Origin: Hemibagrus wyckioides
Lineage: Eukaryota; Chordata; Actinopteri; Siluriformes; Bagridae
DNA length: 64,000 nt
Assembly (NCBI RefSeq): GCF_019097595.1
Contig: NC_080712.1
Location: forward strand, 19,368,146 to 19,432,145
Direction of reading: 5' to 3'
Below, in pieces: positions 22,401 through 39,058 of this stretch. The notes under the pieces are model-generated. The model had not been told where the DNA came from. It searched no databases and was given only the letters and a program-made list of their open reading frames with translations. A program made the position numbers and the translations under genes. Position 1 is the stretch's first letter, and each line of letters starts with the position of its first letter.

Positions 22401-23792
22401 CAAGAAAGTGTCTTATGTAGATTCTAAGTTTTAGGTCAAGACTATATTTGTGTGTATAGTACTTTGTAGGTACTTTGGTCATTTGAATTCAGAAACTTAA
22501 TAGCTTCATTGTTAACATTGTTTTTCTATGAAGCAGTAATCAGTACTCTTGAAGGTTAAATACTGATGGATGCGCAAGGTGTAATTACATGGCGTACATT
22601 TAGATTTCCCAGCCAGTGATGTACTCGGATCATGTTCTCCAAGTGCCCGCCCCTTCTGTAGGTCAAGGAGTTCTGGTTTATTTTAGCTTCACTGCATTGC
22701 AGCTGAAAGAATCTCCACTCTTCAGTCTTGAGTGCCTGCTCTTAGTCTTAACTTTCCTTGCTGTATACAGCTTTCCCATACCGCACTCATCTCCTCATAC
22801 CCTCAACATTCCAATCAAGCAGGATCTACACCTGATTCATTCAGCTTGTGTAATCAGTACATTTTAGCTGTCAGTTGATTGGCAGGTGTGGTTCCTGCTT
22901 GTTGGAAACCCTGTAGTCACACCAACCCTGTGTGGATAAGGTAGTACACTCTGGACTAGTGACTAGATGTAGAATAATGGCCTGTCATGGTGTGCTAATA
23001 ACCTTGCTCTTAATGTATTGTTCCAAATAGACTTATGACTAAGTAAATTTTTATACTCTCACCAATTGAGCATTATGCTTTTGGGTTGCTGATGTAGTTA
23101 AAGATGCTTGTTAAAGCATGAATGAGTGGGTGAATATTTGTAGGATTTATATGGAATTATCATCATAACCAGTATATTACCTGATTACATGTTGGAATTG
23201 ATTCATGTAGGACCAAGGTGAAATGTCTGAAATGTTTTTTCTTCAATAGCTTCCATCCTGTTGCTTGCCCATTCATGTTTAGGAACTCAAGGTGTTTTTA
23301 ATGATTTTTGCCTTTGGTACATGTGTTGGGACAATACCTCAATAATATGTGGTTAAATGTAGGAATTGTATGGACTCATTTTTGCTACCGTCAGATTTTT
23401 TTTTTTTTTTATCCAAAGAAATATTTTTAAGGGTATTTGAGGCACTGGCAGTGGAGACATGCTAATAAACACCATTGGTAACAAATTCTTCTTGTTATAC
23501 TTTTGTACCAAAGTAAAGCCTGCCAAGCCCCTCCTGAAAGAGCTTTTCTCCTTCTATGATCTCTATTTTAATGGTTCTCACTGGAGATGACAAATTCCCT
23601 CTTGTTTCTCTTTTAGTTGTTGTGCACTCATCTTATTCTTGCCGTCTTTCTCTCGTCTTTCATTCTCTTCAGGTGCTGAAGCCACTGACGGAGCAATACA
23701 TGGAGGAAAATATCCGCCAGACTGTAGTTAACTCTATAAGAGCCAGTCTGACTGAGCAAGTGACACAAACTGCAAAGTTAAAAACTAACTGA
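13432..23792 (+). CDS. atl2: ATL2, atlastin-2, ER membrane-fusion GTPase
   Basis: A dynamin-superfamily GTPase that fuses ER tubules. Thirteen coding exons: 13432-13504, 17338-17678, 17862-17996, 18084-18188, 18317-18367, 19785-19841, 19977-20069, 20154-20292, 20373-20500, 21020-21076, 21496-21567, 21893-22324 and 23673-23792. They join in phase to 601 codons, so 600 aa (human about 583). GTPase motifs are P-loop GAFRKGKS (118-125), DTQG (190-193) and Arg261-Asp262 in FLIRDW. The three-helix bundle follows, then two membrane segments at about 493-513 and 516-538, and an amphipathic tail ending QTAKLKTN. The variable, acidic N-terminus (1-90) is typical of ATL2. The first intron is 3.8 kb and holds a Tc1 copy. 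Reading through exon 12 would give a different C-terminus ending at 22420; I have no evidence that it is used. Confidence 0.95.
14076..14114. repeat. (GT)n-(CG)n alternating tract, potential Z-DNA
   Basis: About 25 bases of GT repeats run into a 13-base CGCGCG tract. Pure alternating purine-pyrimidine sequence, especially CG, is the classical Z-DNA-forming type. It lies in ATL2 intron 1, about 600 bp downstream of the start codon. Confidence 0.85.
14365..14388. repeat. (CCTTGG)4 hexamer minisatellite
   Basis: Three perfect CCTTGG units and one CCTTGC unit lie in tandem in ATL2 intron 1, followed by a TTGCAC direct repeat. Confidence 0.8.
14710..14750. repeat. Perfect 14-bp inverted repeat (hairpin)
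   Basis: AGTCTGACCAGCTC at 14710-14723 is exactly complementary to GAGCTGGTCAGACT at 14737-14750, with a 13-base spacer. A direct repeat of GACTGTCTACT follows at about 14755-14781. Intron 1 of ATL2; function unknown. Confidence 0.85.
15078..16004 (+). mobile_element. Internally deleted Tc1 element with both ends, in ATL2 intron 1
   Basis: Flanked by TA at 15078-15079 and 16003-16004. The left end CACTCACTGAGCACTTTATT is the near-exact reverse complement of the right end AATAAAGTGCTCAGTGAGTG. It is about 925 bp, shorter than the usual 1.2-1.6 kb. The transposase on the plus strand is degraded: a [10 protein letters not shown] block near 15757 is followed at once by a stop in place of the usual Trp, then DVVKREI. 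A T run sits at 15530-15544. The well-preserved ends could still be recognised by a transposase acting in trans. Confidence 0.9.
18865..19075 (+). repeat. SINE-like repeat, longest copy in the window
   Basis: The head reads 'gggtggcacagtgacacgtg', then 'gttgctgcattacag', 'ggtcctgagattgggttt', the central 'gttttctagtttctttcccc' and 'atcccatccagggca'. This is the order of the fish tRNA-core SINE that begins GGGCGGCACGGTGG. It is diverged and lies in ATL2 intron 5 (18368-19784), where nothing else was recognised. Confidence 0.6.
20580..20725 (+). repeat. SINE-like repeat, tail fragment
   Basis: 'gaatgtgtgtgtgaatgtgt', 'gccatggactggcaccacag' and 'gctggggtaggttctagc' match the 3' half of the same fish SINE type. 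ATL2 intron 9. Confidence 0.55.
22325..23672. other. ATL2 last intron
   Basis: This 1.35-kb intron precedes the C-terminal exon. I looked for an alternative last exon, as some vertebrate atlastins have variable tails, and found none that I could support. A T run occurs at 23397-23411. Confidence 0.55.
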
Positions 23793-25080
23793 TAGCTTGT
23801 TATATCTCATGTCTCTCTTGTTCAGTGTGTACAGAATGTGTTTTTGCACAGTTTTATTGTGTACTCTTTTACCCTTAGGTTGAAAAATTAAAACCAAAGT
23901 TTACAACCCAGACTAGATATGATTGTACACTTTTAGTGAGTGACTGAAGCTTCATCACTATAACATAAAACACATGCATACCTCTGTGGGTTTGTTTCTT
24001 GTCCTTGTAGTAAAATTAATCTGGAAAACAAATTTGGCTATTCAACCAGATTAAGTTAATGCCCAGGTCCTTTTAGAATTATTCATTCATTTGTGTTTGA
24101 ATATATATTTGTCCCCTTTGAATGTTGCTGACTTCAGGAATACTAGCAGTACAATGCCTGCTCACTACAGAATCTTTATTTTTCTTTCAGCAAATGCACT
24201 ACCACACATTAAGCCATTCAGTACTGCTCTAAACCAGTAGGGTCTTCTCCCTCTACATTTAAAATTGTATCATAACCCCCAGCATGTACATGGATGTATA
24301 ATTATAATTTTTTTATCGTATTTTTAGACAATGGGTGGGGTCAGTTAGAAATTGAGAAATTAGAGATTGTTCTATACTGTATTCAAACTCATCTGCTCAC
24401 TTACTGCCACAGATCATGTCACATCATAGACAATCCTACACTGTAATTTGTTGGGTTAACTGTTTGTCTGCCTTTTAAGGATGCATTGTAATTTATTTTT
24501 AAATGATTAAAAATATTTAAATATCTTTCTTGTGGTTTGTACTGTACCAGGTATCATGTTTTTAGGATTATCCACTAGGTTGATATTGCTAAACTTTTCA
24601 GGCCTGTATTGTGTCTCTGAACTGCCAGGATGTTTGAGTGTGCAAAAGTAATGGCTGTTGCAGTTAATGAGGCTAAGGAGCGACTAGAAGGCGGTTGGTG
24701 AATGCACAATAATCCTTTTATGCTTCTTTTATTGCACAGCTATGGCCATGTTTCATGTTTCTATGGTGACTGACAATTTAAACAGTTTGAACAGTAGGGA
24801 TCAAGTGTCTCCATAGCCTGTTTTCACACTCTGGTTTAGGCAGCAGGAGCAGCTGCAAGGCTGATAAAGGTAAGGTCTGGAAAGAAAAATGCCGTTAAGA
24901 AAAATTTGCATTAACACAATGTTTTGATAGCACTGGATTGATGTTGATTCTTGAATATCTTGTAGGCATGGTTTTCTCCAAGAAGCATTTTATAGTGTGT
25001 GTGTATATATAAAGTAAATTAAACTGAAGTACAAACTAAATTTTGTAGTGAAATGAAAACTTTTAACAATTACTCCACTT
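23793..25080. other. ATL2 3' UTR and spacer to the coiled-coil gene
   Basis: AT-rich. ATTAAA near 24505 is a possible ATL2 polyadenylation signal. A GTAAGG donor follows CTGATAAAG at 24870 and could close a non-coding first exon of the next gene, whose coding exon begins after AAAG near 25092. No other gene was seen. Confidence 0.45.
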
Positions 25081-25114
25081 ATGTTTGAAAGGATTTTCGA
25101 ATGTACCTGAAACT

Positions 25115-27013
25115 ATGGCGGCAAGTTCTAAAACAACCGATTCCTCATACAGTGACACTCTTCAAAGTAACATGGACTTTGATGGAATGCTTTCTGAAGG
25201 CTTGCTAAAAATTCACCATGGACTTTTAAGAGCAAAAGATAGGGGTCAAGATTTTCCATACTCAAAGTATGATATTATTAGTAATTTTTCTGCTAAGTAT
25301 AAGAAAGAATCTTGGGCTTTTCTCAAAAAGCACAGGAATATGTATCATGGGTTGGATAAGCAGACATTGGAATTGATGCAAGATATTTTATCCAGAACAG
25401 AACTGAGAGATGATGATATTGAGATGTACACCTTAGGGCTTAAGGCCCTGACAGCAATGTCACCACATGGAAATGATGTAGAACTGGAAAACTCAAGTTC
25501 TGGAGGAAAACTGGAGGACCTTAATGCCAGAAGGAACTCCCATCCACCGAACAGTTGCTCTGGTCATTCAGATGTAAAAACTGCAGTGTCCATTTCTTCG
25601 TGTGAAAAGGGATGCAACTTGAAAGGGACACAGCCTGAATTTTTTGGTGTTTTGAAAGAAAAGTTGCAACAAAAAGATGGAGAAAATCAACAGATTGTTC
25701 GTTTACTCGTGCTAAAACAGCATGAACTGACCGAAGTTTCAAAGCTGAGAGAAGTGGAGGCCCAATTCATGACAGAACGGCTGAAATATGAAGAACAGAA
25801 GAATTTTGAGATGACAAAGAAATTTAACCATGTCTTTGAGGACGTGCAAGAGCAACTTTCCATGGCCAAGAGGAAAAATGAACACTTTATCAGGCAGCTC
25901 AGGGCAATTCTGGAGAAATATGAGCGGCTTAAAAGACGTGCTGACAACATTAAAAAACACCTGACAGAGGAACGTACAGAGAGAAAGAATTGTCAAAAAG
26001 CATTAAAGAAGACCCAACAGATGACAGAAGAGTTATTAATGAATCAGGCTCTTCTGGAGGAACAAAAGGACACAGCCAAACAAGAATACTCTGAATTCAG
26101 GAAGAACATGAACACAATGGAGGAGCAACACAATAAACTTGTTAGGACTATACAGAAACTTGAATATGAGAGATCATCTATGAGAGCTGATTATGCGAAG
26201 CTTAAAAATCAGTTAAGTAATACTCAGGAAGAGAACCAGAGGCTCACTCAAGCACTTCATTCAAAAGAGCTAGAAAAGAAACAAGCTGAAAAAAGTGTAC
26301 AGGAATCTCAAAAGCTGGTTAAACAATTGCAGGAAGAATTTGGTGACTGTAAAATGCAAAGAGAAACTGCTGAGGAACGGCTGGAAACAATGAAAAAAGA
26401 ATTAAAACTGATTCATGACACATACGAAGTGAAGACACTTCAGCTACAGGAGCAACTCGAGTCCTGTATGGAGCTGTTAGAAGCGAAGAGAAAAGAGTGT
26501 GAGGCTTTAAGTGAAGTTGTCTCCAAACTGAAAAAGGACAAGCATGCAATTCAAGGAGAGCTGCAGTGCCTGCAGAAAGAAAAGGCAAAGTCTGAGACTG
26601 AGAGCAAAAGAGAGGAGGAGAGAATGAGAGAGACTGTGAGTCTGCTGGAGCATGAGAGAAAGCTGCTTCTTGAAGAAATGGGAGACTTGAGAAAGGATTA
26701 CTTTCGTCTCAGTGATCGTATCACACAGAGACTTGAACAGCTGGAACAGACAGATGCACCCATGTGCATCACAGACATATCATCCAATCATCAAATCAGA
26801 ACAGCTAAGACGAATAACTCAGTTAGCCACATTACATCAAATATGGATAGTAAGTATGACAAAAAGTGAATCATTTAGAAAATTTCAAATTTTTAGGTCG
26901 GTTCATATTAGCAGAGCACCATAGTAAATTCAAACTGGTTTGCTTTTTTCCCCCCAGTGATAGAGCATATAAGGCAGAAACTGGAGGAAGAAGAAAACAC
27001 CCAGCAGAAATAA
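25115..27013 (+). CDS. Unrecognised long coiled-coil protein, two coding exons
   Basis: I do not recognise this gene. One exon is open from ATG 25115 to the donor at 26850 (GTAAGT). A second exon, 26958-27013, follows a strong pyrimidine-CCCCCAG acceptor. Splicing joins in phase, ending IEHIRQKLEEEENTQQK, for 596 aa. Unspliced, the frame stops at 26869 after NMDSKYDKK (584 aa). Residues 1-20 are Ser/Thr-rich. Residues 20-110 look folded and mixed-charge (KIHHGLLRAK, SWAFLKKHRNMYHGL), then a low-complexity linker. About 185-555 is nearly continuous heptad-type Glu/Lys/Gln/Leu sequence. No signal peptide or membrane segment is visible. In style it recalls cancer/testis coiled-coil proteins such as CAGE1 or CCDC110, but I cannot show homology. 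A frame nearly free of introns suggests a retrocopy origin or a very large ancestral exon. It converges on HELLS. ATG 25115 is preferred because the frame upstream has no ATG before the candidate acceptor. Confidence 0.8.
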
Positions 27014-27169
27014 CATGGCTCCAAAAGAGACATTCAAGGTTGCTATAAATTGGACCATTTAAATTTTACCATTATTGTTAACACTGAAAATGAAGGAACA
27101 CTTTTGAAACACTGATGAAAATACCATAAGGATGTGCATTTGCCCTCAACTGTAAATTAATATTACCAT

Positions 27170-27202
27170 AATGTTCCTAATAAAGTGTCCAGTGAGTGTA
27201 TA
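27170..27202 (+). mobile_element. Terminal relic of a Tc1 element, carrying AATAAA
   Basis: GTTCCTAATAAAGTGTCCAG followed by TGAGTGTA is the 3' end of the same Tc1 family as 15078-16004, with one change (GTCC for GCTC). No matching left end was found. It contains AATAAA at 27179-27184, about 165 bases past the stop of the coiled-coil gene, a plausible position for a polyadenylation signal. Confidence 0.75.
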
Positions 27203-28030
27203 TACTCTCAATGTTTCATAAACACAATAGGAATTTATTCTGCTCATTTCTACCTTTCATAAGGAAAAATACCAGTAGAGGGAACTGCTTTATAAGGAGG
27301 CATTTAAGAAGTAATGCTGAAAAAGAAAATTAGGCAATATTTTTTTTTCACCATAGAAATTAAGTTCTGGAATACTACTACTACTACTACTACTAATAAT
27401 AATAATAAATTATTATTAAGACATTTTGACTCTCTTTAGAATCTCTGTCCTGTGTAATGTTTTCTTAGCAATTCAGTTTCTCAGCATCTTGTCACAAGGA
27501 CTTCTTGAACCAAATGGCTTTGTTGTACAAAACTATATTTATTATATTTTGTAGACATGAAAAAAAAAATAAATCAGTGATCCTTGTTAGGCAGTACTTG
27601 AAACTTCAAAGTGCTTTTAAGACAACACTTCTACGGAAATACTGAAATGCAAAAGATGACAGATGACTGTTGCATAAGAACTGACTTTAAACTAAAGACA
27701 ACCAAAAGGAATTAAGGTGCATTAAGTACAAATCTCCTTTGAAATCTTCCAAAATTATAGCAAATTAAACTGCATTCTATGGAGATGAACATCATGGTAG
27801 CAGTGGTTTAATCTAAATCTGGGCAAAACTGTCAGTCTTCTGAAATTGTAGACATTTGTTCAAAATCACTATTATATGGCAGCATGTTACAGTAGCAATG
27901 TAAAAACAGAAATAGAACTAGAAATAACTGTAGCAAAAGATTATACAGCTTATATAAACAGCAGATTTGAGACCACAGTTTGCTTGACTAGTGCCATCTA
28001 CTTTCTTGCATGTGCTTGCTCATCTGGAAT
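27203..28030. other. Convergent spacer between coiled-coil gene and HELLS
   Basis: Contains an (ACT)n/(AAT)n microsatellite at about 27373-27411. TTTATT at 27538-27543 is AATAAA on the minus strand and a possible HELLS polyadenylation signal. No gene was recognised. Confidence 0.55.
27373..27411. repeat. (ACT)n-(AAT)n compound microsatellite
   Basis: About seven ACT units run into AAT units, in the spacer between the coiled-coil gene and HELLS. Confidence 0.85.
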
Positions 28031-35187
<7,157 letters not shown>

Positions 35188-35830
35188 TTCAGCTGCTGTG
35201 TCCAAAGGAAATACAGCTCTGCTCGTGTCAACTGCCTCAGTACTCAAACACACGGGGTTTTAGATTCGTTTATGTTTTTCTCAATATTGCACAAAGATTT
35301 ATAAACTTCTGGGGCGAAAAAAACAACCCTTTTGTCGCTTGGTTATTTTTAACCCTTAGAAAGAGGCAATAAAAAATTTTGAATACACTCCCAAATCTAA
35401 AATAAATGCTAAGTTGAGTAAATTCTAATAAAAAAAATGTTGCTAGTAAAAGATAAAGACCAGGTTAGCTAGCTAACTCAGACAGCACTCACATTAACCC
35501 GAACACTTAGACAGCGTGCAGCTGTGTAACCCGAGACACTAGGGACCGGGCAGTTTCGCGCCAATGTGGACGCAACCAATGTCACATTCAGGTCGGGTGG
35601 ATCTGGTGCACCGTTTATGGTACCAATTGCTCTTTCCATAAACACCTATTACAATTGCATGCTTTGAAATGTAAAAAAAATACTTCTTTTAACTATTCTG
35701 TAATATAAAGAACGCACATGTACTTTGAAAATGATTGTGTCAAATATCCTGCCTTTTACAGCACCCCCCCTTTCTTTAATGAATGCGACTTGCTTACTTG
35801 ACATTTCCCGCGAAAGAGTTTGGCGAGGGT
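35188..35830 (-). promoter_or_regulatory. HELLS 5' flank with two E2F-type sites
   Basis: Read on the minus strand, 35564-35554 is TTGGCGCGAAA, a strong E2F-type site, overlapped by a CCAAT box (35561-35565) with another CCAAT at 35576-35580. A second E2F-type sequence, TTTCCCGCGAAA, is at 35804-35815. Together with the known link between HELLS, E2F factors and S-phase expression, this suggests cell-cycle control. The start site is unknown; the nearer site is about 370 bp upstream of the ATG. Confidence 0.6.
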
Positions 35831-36160
35831 ACAGAGTGTAAAGGATGGGCGGTACGACAGGCTTACTTACTTACTTTATTTATATATTTATTTGTTTGTT
35901 TATTTATTTATTTACCGCTCCAACAACAAGTACTCAGTTACAATGACAATGACACTCCAAAAGTTTTTTTTTTGTAATGGTTGCAGCAATAAAGCTTGAA
36001 TTTTTTTTAATTTATACTGCAACCTTTTGTGTATTATTGCGAAAAAAATGTATTCTGTTAAACCACTGCATATGAACACATGTAAATACTTTCTATGATA
36101 GCTGTACCCATGTTCGACGCACGTGAATCGAAGAGGGATTTAGCTGAACGCGCGTTGTGA

Positions 36161-36168
36161 TGACGTCA
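36161..36168. promoter_or_regulatory. Full palindromic CRE, TGACGTCA
   Basis: A perfect CREB/ATF site in a small CpG cluster (ACGCGCGTTG precedes it, CAACGTG follows), about 1 kb upstream of the HELLS start. It could belong to HELLS or to an unrecognised plus-strand transcript. Binding is inferred. Confidence 0.45.
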
Positions 36169-36509
36169 TTCAACGTGTTTGGCCAAATCTTTGCATAAAG
36201 TTAACCTTGCGTTATCAAAAGTGAAAATTTGCAAACCTGGATATTAAAGTGGTTAATTCTTACTTTGTGTTCTTGTTAATTATAGGACTTAAAGGAAAAC
36301 CTTCAGGATTGAAAGTATGGATACTTCAGTATCAATCTGTTCATTCCTATCAGACAGATAGCCAGCGTTCCAAACCAGGTCTAAATGAATCAAACACAAA
36401 CCAGTGATATAAATTAATTAAGGGGTGAATTGAGTTATTTTAGGACCTCCCAATTGACAGTACTGAAAGTAATCAATTCAGTAACAAATCGCAGCCATTT
36501 AGTGCTATT

Positions 36510-37937
36510 TACAGTTGTGCTCAAAAGTTTTCATATCATAAAATACATTGTTAAGCATGGCCATTTATTTGCCATTTTTCTTATTTAAGGATAGTGGTCA
36601 GGTGAAGTCATTAATTATCACATAGTTGTTTGACTCCTTTTTAAAACCTAATGATAACTGAAATCACCCAAACAACCCTGATCAAAAATTTACATATCCT
36701 TGAATGTTTGGCCACATTATAACCACACAGGATGACAACCAGAGGTTTAAATGGCTATTAAAGGGAAGTTTCCACACCTCTGACTTATTGTAATTAGAGT
36801 CTGTGTATAAATAGTCAGTGAATTTCCTAGCTCAGGAGGTGAGGCCCTGACTTGGCTGGATACTGCACCATGGGGAAGACAAAAGAACTGCCAATGGACC
36901 TGTGTAATAAGGTAGTTGAACTTTATAAAGCAGGATAAGGATATAAAAAGATATGTCAATACTTGAAAATGCCAGTCAGTACTGTACATACTCTGGTAAA
37001 GAGGTGGAAAATAAGAGGTTCCGTTGATACTATCTGTTGATAGGTTCTGTTGACTGTGTTGAAGCCACGGTCAGGTAGACCAAGAAAGATTTCACCCATT
37101 ACTGCCAAAAGAATTGTTTGGGATGCAAAGAAAAACCCACAAACAACTTTGAGAGAAATACAGGCTGCTCTGGAAAAAAGTGGTGTTGTTTCAAGGAGCA
37201 CAATAAGGAGGTACCTGAACACAAATGACCTGCATGGTTGAGTTGCCAGGAGAAAGCTGTTACTGCATCCATGCCACAAAAAGGCCCACTTTCATTATGC
37301 TAGACAAGCCTCACAGCTTCTGGAGCAGAGTAATTTAGAGTAATAAACTTAACTTTATAGTCGCAACCATAAATGCTATGTTTGGAGAGGAGTCAACAAG
37401 GCCTATGGTAAAAAGTACACCATCCCCACTGAAAAAGCATGGTGGTGGATCTCTTATGTTTTGGGGCTGTGTGAGCTCCAGTGGTACAGGGAAGTTAGTC
37501 AAAACTGATGGCAAGATGAATGCAGCACGTTATCAGAAAATACTGGCAGACAATTTGCATTCTACAGCACGAAAGCTGCACATGGGACGCTCTTGGATGT
37601 TCCAACATGACAATGATCCAAAGCACAAGGCCACGTTGACCCTCCAATGGCTACAGCAAAATAAGGTGAAGGTTCTGGAGTGGTCATCACAGTCTCCTGA
37701 CTGCATTATCATTGAGCCACTTTGGGGAGATCTCAAACATGCAGTTTGTGCAAGACAACCAAAACATTTACAGGAACTGGAGGCATTTTGCCAAGAAGAA
37801 TGGGGAGCTTTACCACCTGAGAGAATTACGTACCTCATGCACAGTTATTACAAAAGACTGCATGCTATCATTGATGCTAAATGGGGAAATACACAATATT
37901 AATAATGAAAGGTTTGCAAACTTTTGAACAGGGATTA
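36510..37937 (+). mobile_element. Full-length inactive Tc1 element (third family)
   Basis: About 1.43 kb, from TA at 36510-36511 to TA at 37936-37937. The left end TACAGTTGTGCTCAAAAGTT is matched imperfectly by the right end CAAACTTTTGAACAGGGATT in inverted orientation. Internal layout is that of fish Tc1 elements: a leader, then a single transposase gene on the plus strand. It sits 1.3 kb upstream of the HELLS start. Confidence 0.9.
36870..37902 (+). pseudogene. Broken Tc1 transposase
   Basis: Begins MGKTKELPMDLCNKVVELYK at 36870, then has an in-frame TAA shortly after YKAG. It continues KKICQYLKMPVSTV, then KPRSGRPRKISPITAKRIV from 37050, and shifts frame before 37378. The C-terminal 174 codons are open to 37902 and include HGGGSLMFWGCVSSSGTGKL, the second Asp in FQHDNDPKHKA, a degenerate SPDCIIIEPLWGDLK block and the ending IIDAKWGNTQY. 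At least one stop and one frameshift make it inactive. Confidence 0.9.
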
Positions 37938-38559
37938 TATCTAATGTACATATTCATGGGGCCCTTGGACTTCCATAAGTTATGCAGACAGTACCTGTGT
38001 TAACAAATACTTGTTGTTAGAGGTTATATACGTATTTTTGTTTTGCTTTACTTTGACAAATAGGGTGGTGGTGGTGGTCTGCTTTCTCTATACATCAAAA
38101 GCAAATCAGATAATGTGACATTGAGCTGCAGTGACACCTGCTGACCATTAGGTGGAGACATTTTCTATTTTCTTTTTAAACGCATTCTGGAGCACTGTCA
38201 GGTTGAGTACGAACAATAAAATAAAAACAGTTACCTTATTTGTTTCCAATAACCATCCTGATAATAGAAATGTTTGGAATTGCTGAAACTACAAAAAAAG
38301 ATGAATACAGAGTACAATTTAAAACAATTCTAGCACTCAGCACTTACAGTTAACATTTAAGCACATTTTGGGTTTCAGCTTCTTCCCCTTGAAATGGAAG
38401 ACTCACTTGCAGCAAATGACCTGAAGAAATTCAGTGACATTAACTATTGCTATGATTGCTATCCATTTGCATAATACAATGTTAAACCACAAGAGGTCAG
38501 CAGAAAGCTAGATATCTCCAAAAACGAAGCATAGGTTTAATAGAGGAATTCTGTACTGT
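37938..38559. other. Intergenic sequence between two transposon copies
   Basis: AT-rich; contains a short GGT-type repeat (ggtggtggtggtgg near 38065). No gene was recognised. Confidence 0.6.
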
Positions 38560-39058
38560 AGTCCTGAATACATATACATGAAATGACCAATAATATGTAG
38601 ATCTTCCCCACAATATTGCCACAAAGTGGCAGTTTTGTATGGGATGCCTTTGTATGCTGTAGCATTAAAATTTCCCTTCACTGGAAATAAGATGCCCAAA
38701 TCTGTTCCAGCATGACAATGCCCCTGTTCCCCAAGTGAGGTCCTTGAAGACATGGGTTGCCAAAGCTGAAGTAGAAGAACTCAAGTAGCCTGTACAGAGC
38801 CCTGACCTCTACAATTTGAACACCTTTGGGTTGAACTAGTATGCCAGCTACATACTAGGCATTATTGCCCAACATCAGTGCTTGGCTTCACTAATACTTA
38901 TGTAACTGAATGGACAAACCCTTTCCTTGCAAAATTAAGTGGGAAGCCTTCCAAGAAGAGTGGAGGTTATTACAACAGAAAAGTGGGGGCTGAATTTGGA
39001 AAAGGATATTCAAAAAGCACATATGGGATTTACCATAAACCTTTACCCATGTAGTGTA
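38560..39058 (+). mobile_element. Degraded non-autonomous Tc1-related element
   Basis: Blocks 'cttccccacaatattgccac', 'gggatgcctttgtatgctgt', 'catgacaatgcccctgttcc', 'ggaagccttccaagaagagt' and the end 'cccatgtagtgta' follow the order of a common fish Tc1-related element ending in ...TAGTGTA. The encoded remnant reads like a transposase C-terminal part, but it has stops in every frame. The left end is missing. Confidence 0.65.

Noticed and set aside
25115..27013. Coiled-coil gene as a dead processed pseudogene
   Set aside because: The frame is open for more than 570 codons, keeps heptad structure, and splices in phase to a second exon; no poly-A scar or disrupted frame was seen.
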